From the NCBI GenBank assembly GCA_963717115.1, contig CAVQVO010000017.1:62001-126000 (forward strand): a stretch of 64,000 nucleotides of DNA. Direction: 5' to 3'. Shown here in pieces: positions 17,714 to 26,768 of the stretch. Made by a program: the position numbers and the translations under genes. The stretch comes from JBBQUN01 sp963717115. GTDB taxonomy: Bacteria; Actinomycetota; Acidimicrobiia; Acidimicrobiales; SZUA-35. Under the pieces are notes generated by a model. It worked only from the letters and a program-made list of their open reading frames with translations. It was not told where the DNA came from and did not search any database. Every line of letters begins with the position of its first letter. The first letter of the stretch is position 1.

Positions 17714-19224
17714 TCCACTTCCTGGCCCAGATCCCCCAGGCGCCGTTCGTGCGCCCAGCGATCGACTGGCACGCCGCCGCTCCCGAGCTCACCCTGCTCG
17801 CGGCCGGCGCGCTCATCACGCTCGTCGATCTGATCTGGCTCGAACGGGCTCGCAAGATCATCCCGACCCTCACCGCCTTCAGCTTCCTGGCGGCCCTGAT
17901 CCCGGTGGCGACGCTCTGGGACAAGGGAGGCGAACTGCCCCGTTCGATGTTCGACGGTGCCTACGTCACCGACAACTACGCCCTGGTCCTGAAGGGCCTG
18001 TTCCTGCTCACCGGTTACGTCATCGTGTTGATCTCGACGAACTACATGAGCGAGGGCGACTACTACGACAGCGAGTACTACCAGCTGATCTCGGCGTCGA
18101 TCCTGGGCATGCTCGTCATGTCGTCGGCCCGAGACCTCATCACGGTCTTCGTCGCTCTCGAGCTCGTCTCGATCCCGGCCTACCTGATGGCGGCGTGGCG
18201 CAAGCGAGACCTCAAGTCCAACGAGGCCGGACTCAAGTACATGCTCATGGGCGTCTTCGCGTCGGGGATCCTGCTCTACGGCATGTCGCTGCTCTACGGC
18301 GTCACGGGCAGCACCAAGCTCACCGACATCGGGGCGGCGATCTCCACCGGGGAATCCCGACCGATCATCACGCTCGCCGTGGTGTTCACCATCATCGGCT
18401 TCGGGTTCAAGGTGTCGGCTGTCCCGTTCCACACCTGGGCCCCCGACACCTACGAGGGTGCACCGACCCCGCTCACGGCGTTCCTGGCCGTGGCCTCGAA
18501 GGCGGCCGGCTTCGTCGCCATGATCAACGTGGTGATCTTCGCCTTCCCCGGGCAGTCCGACGTCGTCGAGCCGTTGCTGTGGGTCTTCGCCGCCCTGACC
18601 ATGACCGTCGGCAATCTCATCGCGCTCCGCCAGACCAACATCGTGCGCATGCTCGCCTACTCCGGCATCGCCCAGGCGGGGTACATCATGGCCCCACTGG
18701 CCGTCATCGGTGGACGCACCGACCAGGCCGTTTCGGCGATGGTGACCTATCTCGTGATCTACGCGGCCATGAACCTCGGGGCATTCGCCGTGGTGATCAT
18801 CGCCGCCCGCAAGACCCGCTCGGGTGAGATCTCGAGTTTCGGGGGCCTGTTCAACTATGCGCCGGGGCTCACCGTCGCCATGACCGCCTTCCTGTTCTCG
18901 TTGGCCGGCATCCCCCCGATGGGTGGCTGGTGGGGCAAGTTCGAGCTGTTCCGGGTGCTCACGAACGGCAGCAGCGTGTCAGGTGTCAGTCTGGCCGTCG
19001 TCCTGGCGGTCAACTCGGTGATCGCCGCGTACTACTACCTGAGCATCGCCAAGCAGATGTGGTTCATGCCGGCTCCCGACGGCGACCACAGCCGCATCGT
19101 CATCCCGCCGGCGCTGCAGGTGGCCGTCGGCCTCACCCTCATCGTGGCGTTGGCGACCGGCACCGTGCTCATCGACGCCCTGAGCGACATGACCGACTTC
19201 ACCAACCTGGTCGCTGCTCCCTGA
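17710..19224 (+). CDS. nuoN: NADH-quinone oxidoreductase subunit N (second locus)
   Basis: A 504-residue antiporter-like complex I subunit. Family segments are VALELVSIPAYLMAAWRKRD, KVSAVPFHTWAPDTYEGAPTP and NIVRMLAYSGIAQAGYIM. The start is GTG 17710, overlapping the nuoM stop (GTGA). It is the last nuo gene here and is followed 8 bases later by a MidA-type methyltransferase. It differs from the nuoN at 674 throughout, so the two are old paralogues and not a recent duplication. Confidence 0.96.
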   Translation: MIHFLAQIPQAPFVRPAIDWHAAAPELTLLAAGALITLVDLIWLERARKIIPTLTAFSFLAALIPVATLWDKGGELPRSMFDGAYVTDNYALVLKGLFLLTGYVIVLISTNYMSEGDYYDSEYYQLISASILGMLVMSSARDLITVFVALELVSIPAYLMAAWRKRDLKSNEAGLKYMLMGVFASGILLYGMSLLYGVTGSTKLTDIGAAISTGESRPIITLAVVFTIIGFGFKVSAVPFHTWAPDTYEGAPTPLTAFLAVASKAAGFVAMINVVIFAFPGQSDVVEPLLWVFAALTMTVGNLIALRQTNIVRMLAYSGIAQAGYIMAPLAVIGGRTDQAVSAMVTYLVIYAAMNLGAFAVVIIAARKTRSGEISSFGGLFNYAPGLTVAMTAFLFSLAGIPPMGGWWGKFELFRVLTNGSSVSGVSLAVVLAVNSVIAAYYYLSIAKQMWFMPAPDGDHSRIVIPPALQVAVGLTLIVALATGTVLIDALSDMTDFTNLVAAP

Positions 19225-19232
19225 GCGGCCCC

Positions 19233-20186
19233 GTGTTCGGCGAGGCGCGCGTCCCGGTGAGCGGGCCCGAGCGGTTCGATCACTACATGGATCGGTGCCT
19301 GTACGGTCCGGGCGGCTTCTACGCGTCGGGCCGCGGGGTCGCAGGACGTCGAGGGGACTTCATCACCAGTCCCGAGGTCGGCCCGCTCTTCGCTGCGGTG
19401 CTCGCCCGGTGGCTGGATGCGACGTGGATCGAACTGGGCCGTCCCGACCCCTTCGTCGTGATCGATGCCGGAACCGGACCGGGCACCCTTCCGGCCGGGC
19501 TGGCCAGGGCGGCTCCGGCCTGCGCCGCAGCCTGGCAGCTCGTGACGGTCGACCCGGCCCACGGAACCGAGTTGCCCGACCGGCTCGACGGAGGCGTCGT
19601 GCTCGCCAACGAACTGCTCGACAACCTGGTCTTTCGCATCGTCGTGCGCCACGACCTCGACGAGTGGCGTGAGGTCACCGTCGTCGACGGCAGCGAGCAG
19701 TTGGCGCCGGTGGACCCAGCCGGGTTGCCGGAGACGATCCGCTCGCTGCCGGTCGGATCCCGCGTTCCCTGGCAGGAGGCCGCCGCCCGGTGGGTGCGCG
19801 AGGTGGTCGAGCGGGGCGCGGCCCGGGTGCTCGCCTTCGACTACGGAACCGCCACAACCGCCGAGCTCGCCGGTCGCGACGGTTGGCTGCGCACCTACCG
19901 AGGTCATCGACTCGGAACCGATCCCTACCTCGATCCCGGTGCGTGCGACATCACCAGCGACGTCGCATTCGATCAGCTGCCGCGACCGACCTGGCTCCGG
20001 ACCCAGGCCGAGTTCCTCGTCGAGAACGGGATCGCCGACCTCGTCGCCGAGGGTCGCGACCATTGGGCGGCCCATGCGGCCCGGCCCGACGTGACCGCCA
20101 TGATGATGCGCAGTCGGGTCCGGGAGGCCGAAGCCCTGCTCGATCCCGCCGGCCTCGGTGGTTGGCTCGTCGCCCGATGGGGGTGA
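19233..20186 (+). CDS. MidA/NDUFAF7-family class I SAM-dependent methyltransferase
   Basis: A 317-residue protein of the DUF185/MidA family. Typical features are the N-terminal FDHYMDRCLYGPGGFYASG, the GDFITSPEVGPLFAAVLARW block, the SAM-binding motif VIDAGTGPGTL (residues 76-86) and ANELLDN. The mitochondrial homologue NDUFAF7 methylates an arginine of NDUFS2 (the NuoD counterpart) and is needed for complex I assembly. The gene is directly downstream of nuoN, so a complex I assembly role is a strong inference from known family function plus position. The start is set at GTG 19233, 8 bases after the nuoN stop; GTG 19257 is an alternative. No strong ribosome binding site is seen, which fits coupling to nuoN. 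Confidence 0.82.
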   Translation: MFGEARVPVSGPERFDHYMDRCLYGPGGFYASGRGVAGRRGDFITSPEVGPLFAAVLARWLDATWIELGRPDPFVVIDAGTGPGTLPAGLARAAPACAAAWQLVTVDPAHGTELPDRLDGGVVLANELLDNLVFRIVVRHDLDEWREVTVVDGSEQLAPVDPAGLPETIRSLPVGSRVPWQEAAARWVREVVERGAARVLAFDYGTATTAELAGRDGWLRTYRGHRLGTDPYLDPGACDITSDVAFDQLPRPTWLRTQAEFLVENGIADLVAEGRDHWAAHAARPDVTAMMMRSRVREAEALLDPAGLGGWLVARWG

Positions 20187-20257
20187 GACACCGAACCGGC
20201 GTGCCCGGGTGCCCACGCGGGCCCGTACCGCCGGGAGGTCGCCCACCATCTCGGGAG

Positions 20258-20263
20258 TAGCCT
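20258..20263 (+). promoter_or_regulatory. -10 element of the TetR gene
   Basis: TAGCCT ends 7 bases before ATG 20271, again without a ribosome binding site in between. This indicates a probable leaderless mRNA. Confidence 0.5.
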
Positions 20264-20270
20264 TGACGCA

Positions 20271-20900
20271 ATGGAGCAGGTGGTTCGTACAGGTCTGAGC
20301 CGGGAGCGGATCGCCGAGGCGGCACTGGCGCTGATCGACGCCGAGGGGTTGCCCGCTCTCTCCATGCGCAAGTTGGGCGCCAGTCTCGGTGTCGAGGCGA
20401 TGTCGCTCTACCACTACGTGGCCAACAAGGACGAGCTCCTCGACGCCGCCGTCGAACAGATCTATCTCGAGATCGATCTCCCCGACTTCCACGACCCACG
20501 GGAATGGGAGGGTGTGATCCGAGCCGGTGTCCGTTCGTTCCAGCAGGCCCTTGCTCGTCATCCGAACGCCCTGTCGTTGATCGCCTCCCAGCCGGCGATC
20601 AGTCCGGGGGCCTTCATGCAGTTCCGAGGGGCCTACGACCGCCTGGTCGACGCCGGACTCGAACCGGCCGACGCCCACCACATGCTGGGCATGCTCGTCG
20701 CCTATGCCTACGGCCACGTGGCGTTCAGCAACCCGACGTCATCGGTCAACACGCTCGAGCTGATCGAGATCACCGACGACACCGATCCCGACCTCGCCAC
20801 GTTCGTCCGGACCGGCCGAGACATCGACACCGACACCTCGTTCGAGCACGGTCTCGACACGCTGTTGGCCGGGCTGCGGGTGCGCTTCGACCTGCCCTGA
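20271..20900 (+). CDS. TetR/AcrR family transcriptional regulator
   Basis: A 209-residue DNA-binding repressor. The N-terminal helix-turn-helix spans residues 6-52, with LSRERIAEAALALIDAEG and the recognition helix ending in SLYHYVANKDELLD. The C-terminal ligand domain is helical and looks like the TetR_C type found in tetracycline-repressor-like actinobacterial proteins. It precedes acs on the same strand; about 25 bases separate its end from the acs -10, so it may regulate acs, its own gene, or distant genes. No operator palindrome was recognised in the short upstream region. Confidence 0.9.
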   Translation: MEQVVRTGLSRERIAEAALALIDAEGLPALSMRKLGASLGVEAMSLYHYVANKDELLDAAVEQIYLEIDLPDFHDPREWEGVIRAGVRSFQQALARHPNALSLIASQPAISPGAFMQFRGAYDRLVDAGLEPADAHHMLGMLVAYAYGHVAFSNPTSSVNTLELIEITDDTDPDLATFVRTGRDIDTDTSFEHGLDTLLAGLRVRFDLP

Positions 20901-20902
20901 CC

Positions 20903-20932
20903 TTCGACGGTTTCGCGACGCCCGACTAGGCT
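20903..20932 (+). promoter_or_regulatory. Promoter of acs
   Basis: TTCGAC (20903-20908), 18-base spacer, TAGGCT (20927-20932). Transcription would start near 20940, giving a 5' leader of roughly 90 bases before the acs ATG. Confidence 0.45.
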
Positions 20933-20939
20933 CGCCCAC

Positions 20940-21032
20940 GCGACCGGCGACGTGATGAGCGTCGAGGAACCACTCGGTCACGGAGGTGGCAACCCGTCGG
21001 GTTGCCGAGCGACGACGACAAGGAGCAGGGAG
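20940..21032 (+). promoter_or_regulatory. Structured 5' leader of acs
   Basis: The leader contains a perfect 8-bp hairpin, GGCAACCC-GTC-GGGTTGCC (20988-21006). Upstream, GTGA and TCAC enclose an inner CGAG-GAACCA-CTCG stem. The acs ribosome binding site AAGGAG follows at about 21020. The compact stacked folding looks like a cis-regulatory RNA, but I cannot match it to a named riboswitch class. Confidence 0.4.
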
Positions 21033-22988
<1,956 letters not shown>

Positions 22989-23019
22989 TGGACGAAGCCC
23001 CGGCCGGCCCGCGGCCGAC

Positions 23020-23040
23020 GCCCGCCCCGGCGAGGCGGGC
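23020..23040 (+). terminator. Hairpin after acs
   Basis: GCCCGCC (23020-23026) pairs with GGCGGGC (23034-23040) around a 7-base loop. There is no T run, so it is a weak or factor-dependent terminator candidate; the next ATG is only 7 bases further. Confidence 0.3.
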
Positions 23041-23046
23041 CCACGG

Positions 23047-23544
23047 ATGAGGATGTCACGAGACGACCCGGTGTGGACCTGGCGAACCGGTCGGGCGGTG
23101 ACGCCCGGTCCGACCGTCTGTGTCGACATCGACGGCGTGCTGGCCGACGCCACGCACCGGCAGTATCTGCTCGACTACTACGACTGGGACAGCTTCTTCC
23201 TGGCCGTCGGGGACGACGACCTGCTGGAACCCCAAGCCGCGTTGCTCGGGTCGCTCGGATCCGATCACGTGATCTCGCTCGTCACCTCCCGACCCCAATG
23301 GGTCGGCGACCTGACCACGACCTGGTTGACCAAACACGACGTGCGCTGGGACCTGCTCATCATGCGGTCGAATGCCGATTACCGGCGGGCCCCTCAGGTC
23401 AAGGCGAACGCCGTCCAACAGCTCCGAACCGAGGGCTTCGATCCGGTCCTGGCCTTCGACGACGACCAGCGAAACGTCGCGGCCTACCAACGACAGGGCG
23501 TGCCCTGCGTCTACATTCATTCGGGGTACCACCCTCTGGACTGA
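23047..23544 (+). CDS. HAD-superfamily phosphatase, PNKP 3'-phosphatase-like
   Basis: A 165-residue soluble protein. The HAD nucleophile motif is VDIDGVLAD, with Asp27 and Asp29. Motif II is TSRP, and the closing acidic motif is LAFDDDQRNV near residue 142. The lysine of motif III is probably in QVKANAVQQL. The overall pattern resembles the small phosphatase domain of polynucleotide kinases, but no kinase domain is present and the true substrate is unknown. The start could be ATG 23047 or 23053; neither has a strong ribosome binding site. It follows acs and precedes an HtpX-like protease gene on the same strand. Confidence 0.7.
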   Translation: MRMSRDDPVWTWRTGRAVTPGPTVCVDIDGVLADATHRQYLLDYYDWDSFFLAVGDDDLLEPQAALLGSLGSDHVISLVTSRPQWVGDLTTTWLTKHDVRWDLLIMRSNADYRRAPQVKANAVQQLRTEGFDPVLAFDDDQRNVAAYQRQGVPCVYIHSGYHPLD

Positions 23545-23638
23545 CCGGCCCCGGTCATGCGGTCCGTCCGTGACGTTTGCCACGTCGATGTCGGGTCCGG
23601 CGGGGAACGCGGCGAGCGCGAAGGGCGTTGGAAGAGTC

Positions 23639-24499
23639 ATGAAGAACGGAATGAAGACCGCAGTGCTGCTGGCGGCGATGGGTTCGCTCGTCATGCTGAT
23701 CGGTGGGGCGTTGGGAGGATCGTCGGGCCTGACCATCGGGTTCGTCATCGCCATCGGCATCACCGGGTTCTCGTACTGGAAGAGCGACACGATCGCGATC
23801 AAATCGGCTCGGGCCGTCCCGGTCACCGAGCAACAGCTGCCCCAGTACTACGCGATCATGCGCGAGCTGACCCAGCTTGCCGACATGCCCATGCCCAAGC
23901 TCTACGTGTCGCAGGAACAGCAGCCCAACGCGTTCGCCACGGGCCGCAACCCCGACCATGCTGCGGTGTGTGTCACCGAGGGTCTGCTCCAGACACTCAG
24001 CTGGGACGAGATCCGCGGGGTGCTCGCGCACGAGCTGGCCCACATCCGCAACCGCGACATCCTCACCGGATCCGTGGCGGCGGCGATCGCCATGGCCATC
24101 GGGTTCGTGGCCCGGATGGCGATGTGGGGTGCGATGTTCGGTGGCGGCCGAGATCGGGAGGGCGGCAATGCCTTCGGGGCCCTGGCCGTCGCCATCTTCG
24201 CACCGATGGCCGCCGGTCTGATCCAGATGGCGATCAGTCGCAGCCGTGAGTTCGAAGCCGACCGCAGTGCTGCCCGCCTGATCAACGACGGCGAGCCCCT
24301 CGCCCGGGCGCTCGAAAAGCTGAACGGCTACTCGCAGCGGGTGCCCTCGCACGTCGACCCGGCCCAAGCCAGCAGCTACATCGTCAATCCGCTGGCCGGC
24401 CGGAAGCAGGGCTTCACCAAACTGTTCACCACCCACCCCCCGGCCGAACAGCGCGTCGCGAAGCTCCGTTCCGGCGAGTGGCGCGAGTCGGGCTTCTAG
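23639..24499 (+). CDS. htpX: M48 family zinc metalloprotease, HtpX-like
   Basis: A 286-residue membrane-bound protease that removes misfolded membrane proteins. Two N-terminal helices (residues 7-26 and 30-46) are followed by the zinc motif HELAH at 131-135, two more helices, and SREFEADRSAA with the third zinc ligand. The C-terminal FTTHPPAEQRVAKL is typical of HtpX. The length and layout match the family. ATG 23639 has GGAAG upstream. The gene ends at the edge of the large repeat block, which may contain its terminator. Confidence 0.92.
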   Translation: MKNGMKTAVLLAAMGSLVMLIGGALGGSSGLTIGFVIAIGITGFSYWKSDTIAIKSARAVPVTEQQLPQYYAIMRELTQLADMPMPKLYVSQEQQPNAFATGRNPDHAAVCVTEGLLQTLSWDEIRGVLAHELAHIRNRDILTGSVAAAIAMAIGFVARMAMWGAMFGGGRDREGGNAFGALAVAIFAPMAAGLIQMAISRSREFEADRSAARLINDGEPLARALEKLNGYSQRVPSHVDPAQASSYIVNPLAGRKQGFTKLFTTHPPAEQRVAKLRSGEWRESGF

Positions 24500-25126
24500 G
24501 GGCTCTCTTGCTTTGACCGGCTCCGCCGGTCGGGCTTCGCCCATCCGGGTCGGCCTCGATGTGCGTGCTCACTCCGTTGCGCACGCTCGACCGCTCCGCC
24601 GGTCGGGCTTCGCCCATCCGGGTCGCGTCGTGCGTGCTCACTGCGTTGCGCACGCCTCACCGCTCCGCCGGTCGGGCTCTCTTGCTTTGACCGGCTCCGC
24701 CGGTCGGGCTTCGCCCATCCGGGTCGGCCTCGATGTGCGTGCTCACTCCGTTGCGCACGCTCGACCGCTCCGCCGGTCGGGCTCTCTTGCTTTGACCGGC
24801 TCCGCCGGTCGGGCTTCGCCCATCCGAGTCGGCCGCGTCGTGCGTGCTCACTGCGTTGCGCACGCCTCACCGCTCCGCCGGTCGGGCTCTCTCGACCGGC
24901 TCCGCCGGTCGGGCTTCGCCCATCCGGGTCGGCCTCGTCGTGCGTGCTCACTCCGTTGCGCACGCCTCACCGCTCCGCCGGTCGGGCTTCGCCCATCCGG
25001 GTCGGCCTCGTCGTGCGTGCTCACTCCGTTGCGCACGCCTCACCGCTCCGCCGGTCGGGCTTCGCCCATCCGGGTCGGCCTCGTGTGCGTGCTCACTCCG
25101 TTGCGCACGCCTCACCGCTCCGCCGG
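24500..25126. repeat. Imperfect tandem array of hairpin-forming modules
   Basis: There is no gene in these 627 bases. Three modules are shuffled: A (GACCGGC-TCC-GCCGGTC, perfect inverted repeat), B (GGGCTTCGCCC plus ATCCGGGTCGG), and C (GCGTGCTCACTCCGTTGCGC followed by ACGC, closing a GCGTGC/GCACGC stem). Module C occurs seven times, near 24562, 24631, 24734, 24841, 24941, 25014 and 25086, with spacings from about 69 to 107 bases. The last three B+C units are regular at 72-73 bases. Open frames through it are low-complexity and not credible genes. It lies between two convergent genes (htpX-like and yajQ). Confidence 0.9.
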
Positions 25127-25621
25127 TCAGTCGCGGAAGTTCTGGTACTGGAGGGGGAGCTCGACGTCGGCTTCCTTCAGCGCGGCGATGACGCCCTGGA
25201 GGTCGTCGCGCTTCTTCCCGGTGACCCGAACCTGATCCCCCTGGGTCTGGGACTGGACGCCCTTCAGCTTGAGATCCTTGATCATGGTGTTGATCTTCTT
25301 GGCCATGTCGGATGAGATGCCCGCCTTCAGCGACACCTTCACCCGTGCCCGTGCGCCCGACGCCTCCTCGGTCTTGCCCCAGTCGAGCGTCTTCAGCGAC
25401 ACGTTCCGCTTGACGAACTTCTCTTCGAGGAGCTCGCGCACGGCTCGAAGCTTGTCTTCGCTGGAGGTCTCGATCGTGAGCGACATGCCCTTGTCGTCGA
25501 GATCGATCGAGGATCCCGAGTCCTTGAAGTCGTAGCGGTTGGCGATCTCCCGTGACGCTTGATCGACGGCGTTGCGGACTTCCTGCATGTCGATTTCGGA
25601 GACAACGTCGAAACTTGGCAT
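25127..25621 (-). CDS. yajQ: YajQ family cyclic di-GMP-binding protein
   Basis: A 164-residue protein of the YajQ/UPF0234 family, which binds nucleotides or c-di-GMP in studied members. The family start PSFDVVSEID, the central RYDFKDSGSSIDLD, and the C-terminal VRVTGKKRDDLQGVIAALK and LQYQNFRD are all present at standard length. A TAACGT -10 element ends 6 bases upstream of the ATG, so the message may be leaderless. It converges with the repeat block and is divergent from the tRNA-Tyr gene. Confidence 0.95.
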   Translation of the reverse strand: MPSFDVVSEIDMQEVRNAVDQASREIANRYDFKDSGSSIDLDDKGMSLTIETSSEDKLRAVRELLEEKFVKRNVSLKTLDWGKTEEASGARARVKVSLKAGISSDMAKKINTMIKDLKLKGVQSQTQGDQVRVTGKKRDDLQGVIAALKEADVELPLQYQNFRD

Positions 25622-25627
25622 GGTTTG

Positions 25628-25633
25628 ACGTTA
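25628..25633 (-). promoter_or_regulatory. -10 element of yajQ
   Basis: TAACGT on the minus strand, 6 bases before the ATG of yajQ. It is part of the recurring leaderless pattern. Confidence 0.45.
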
Positions 25634-25661
25634 CACCGACGCTAACCTCGGTTCCTTACCT

Positions 25662-25743
25662 GGGTCGGTGCCCGAGTGGCCAAAGGGAACGGGCTGTAAA
25701 CCCGTCGGCATCGCCTACGTAGGTTCAAATCCTACCCGGCCCA
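25662..25743 (+). tRNA. tRNA-Tyr (GTA)
   Basis: The cloverleaf is complete: acceptor GGGTCGG pairs with CCGGCCC with one T-G wobble, and the anticodon stem GGGCT-GTA-AACCC gives anticodon GTA. A long class II variable arm (GTCGGCATCGCCTAC region) fits bacterial tRNA-Tyr. The T arm GTAGG-TTCAAAT-CCTAC is perfect. CCA is not encoded. Confidence 0.95.
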
Positions 25744-25746
25744 CGT

Positions 25747-25804
25747 GAACCCATCGGCCCTGTGGGCCGTGGGTTCCCACCGTTGCTCGCTTCGCTCGCA
25801 ACGG
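25747..25804 (+). terminator. Double hairpin after tRNA-Tyr
   Basis: GAACCCA (25747) pairs with TGGGTTC (to 25776), with an inner GGCCC/GGGCC stem. A second hairpin, CCGTTGC/GCAACGG, spans 25780-25804. No clear T run follows. This is the likely end of the tRNA transcript and of the convergent GNAT gene. Confidence 0.5.
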
Positions 25805-25876
25805 CAGTCGTCTGGCAGCGGCAACGCCGTGGCCGCAACTCGCGAGTCCGAGTTCCGGCCTGACGGGTGCGGCAGG

Positions 25877-26374
25877 TCAGAGGAGGCGTTGGAGCAGGGC
25901 GACGTCGAGCCAGCGGCCGAACTTGCGTCCGACCTCGCGTTCGACCCCGACCAGTTCGAAGCCGTGGCGGACATGCAGCCGCAGGCTCGCCTCCTGGGCG
26001 TCGACGATCCGGGCGAACACGGCATGGAAGCCGTTGTCGGCGGCCCGGGTGACGAGCGCACCGAGCAGGGCGTCGCCGATGCCCTGACGATGGTGATGGG
26101 GATGCACGTAGACCGAGTTCTCCACCGAGGTCCGGTAGCCGGGGCGATCCCGGTAGAAGCTGAGCGCCCCGAATCCCACGATCCGGTCGGCCGCCGTGCC
26201 GTCGACCTCGGCGACCAGGACCGCCAGAACGCCGGAGCGTTCGCGGAGGTACGCACGCTGTTGCTCCAGCGTCCGCTCGACGAGATCGAAGGTGTGGGTG
26301 CTCTCGAGCACCTCACGGTTGTAGATCGCCGCGATCGCTTCGGCATCGGCGATCGTGGCATCGCGAATCAGCAC
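25877..26374 (-). CDS. GNAT family N-acetyltransferase
   Basis: A 165-residue acetyl-CoA-dependent transferase. The pattern LIRDATIADAEAIAAIYN at the N-terminus, the FYRDRPGYRTSVENSVYV segment and the acetyl-CoA loop HHHRQGIGDALL match the phosphinothricin acetyltransferase-like subgroup. The C-terminal LHVRHGFELVGVEREVGRK is also typical. The start is GTG 26374: TAGTCT ends 6 bases upstream, giving a leaderless mRNA. The substrate cannot be inferred; such proteins acetylate amino groups of small molecules. It lies between tRNA-Tyr and tRNA-Thr, on the opposite strand. Confidence 0.85.
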   Translation of the reverse strand: MLIRDATIADAEAIAAIYNREVLESTHTFDLVERTLEQQRAYLRERSGVLAVLVAEVDGTAADRIVGFGALSFYRDRPGYRTSVENSVYVHPHHHRQGIGDALLGALVTRAADNGFHAVFARIVDAQEASLRLHVRHGFELVGVEREVGRKFGRWLDVALLQRLL

Positions 26375-26380
26375 GTGGCG

Positions 26381-26386
26381 AGACTA
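26381..26386 (-). promoter_or_regulatory. -10 element of the GNAT gene
   Basis: TAGTCT on the minus strand, 6 bases before the GTG start. It supports that start and a leaderless transcript. Confidence 0.5.
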
Positions 26387-26519
26387 CCGCCGCATCCCCG
26401 GTCGTTCGGCGTGATCGGCGCCCGCCCCGCCCCCGGGGCGACCCGGAGTTTCTGGACCGGGGTGGTTGGGGTCGCCCGCCCGCCGTGGCAGACTTTCCGA
26501 CGGTCCTTCGCGGCCTGAC

Positions 26520-26592
26520 GCCTCCTTAGCTCAGTCGGTAGAGCGCTTCCATGGTAAGGAAGAGGTCAACAGTTCGATTCTGTTAGGAGGCT
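26520..26592 (+). tRNA. tRNA-Thr (GGT)
   Basis: Acceptor GCCTCCT pairs perfectly with AGGAGGC. The anticodon stem CTTCC/GGAAG encloses loop ATGGTAA, anticodon GGT. The T arm AACAG-TTCGATT-CTGTT is perfect. CCA is not encoded. It lies 48 bases before tRNA-Met, in the classical position upstream of tuf. Confidence 0.95.
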
Positions 26593-26640
26593 CCCCGTTC
26601 CGGTCAACGCAGTTCCTCGCGACGCGCAACCCGTGACCAC

Positions 26641-26714
26641 GGCGACGTAGCTCAGTTGGTAAGAGTGCTCGACTCATAATCGAGAGGTCGTCGGTTCGAG
26701 CCCGACCGTCGCTA
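26641..26714 (+). tRNA. tRNA-Met (CAT), elongator type
   Basis: Acceptor GGCGACG pairs with CGTCGCT (first pair G-T). The anticodon stem CTCGA/TCGAG holds loop CTCATAA, anticodon CAT. The first pair is not the C-A mismatch of initiator tRNA, so it is an elongator. The T arm GTCGG/CCGAC is perfect. tuf begins 55 bases downstream. Confidence 0.93.
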
Positions 26715-26768
26715 CGCAGAATCATCTGCCCTATACCTGCTCCCCACATCATCTAGGAGTGCGTCGCC

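Noticed and set aside
24500..25126. CRISPR array
   Set aside because: Repeats and spacers are not distinguishable: the intervals are themselves repeated, unit spacing varies from about 69 to 107 bases, and no cas genes are nearby.
24513..25235. Protein-coding gene through the repeat block
   Set aside because: All frames give repetitive Arg/Ser/Ala-rich peptides that simply reflect the DNA repeats; there is no start signal and yajQ is clearly on the other strand at the end.
26715..26768. A small rpmG (L33) gene next to the tRNAs, as in other actinobacteria
   Set aside because: Only 54 bases lie between tRNA-Met and tuf, and no L33-like frame is present there or between tuf and tRNA-Trp.
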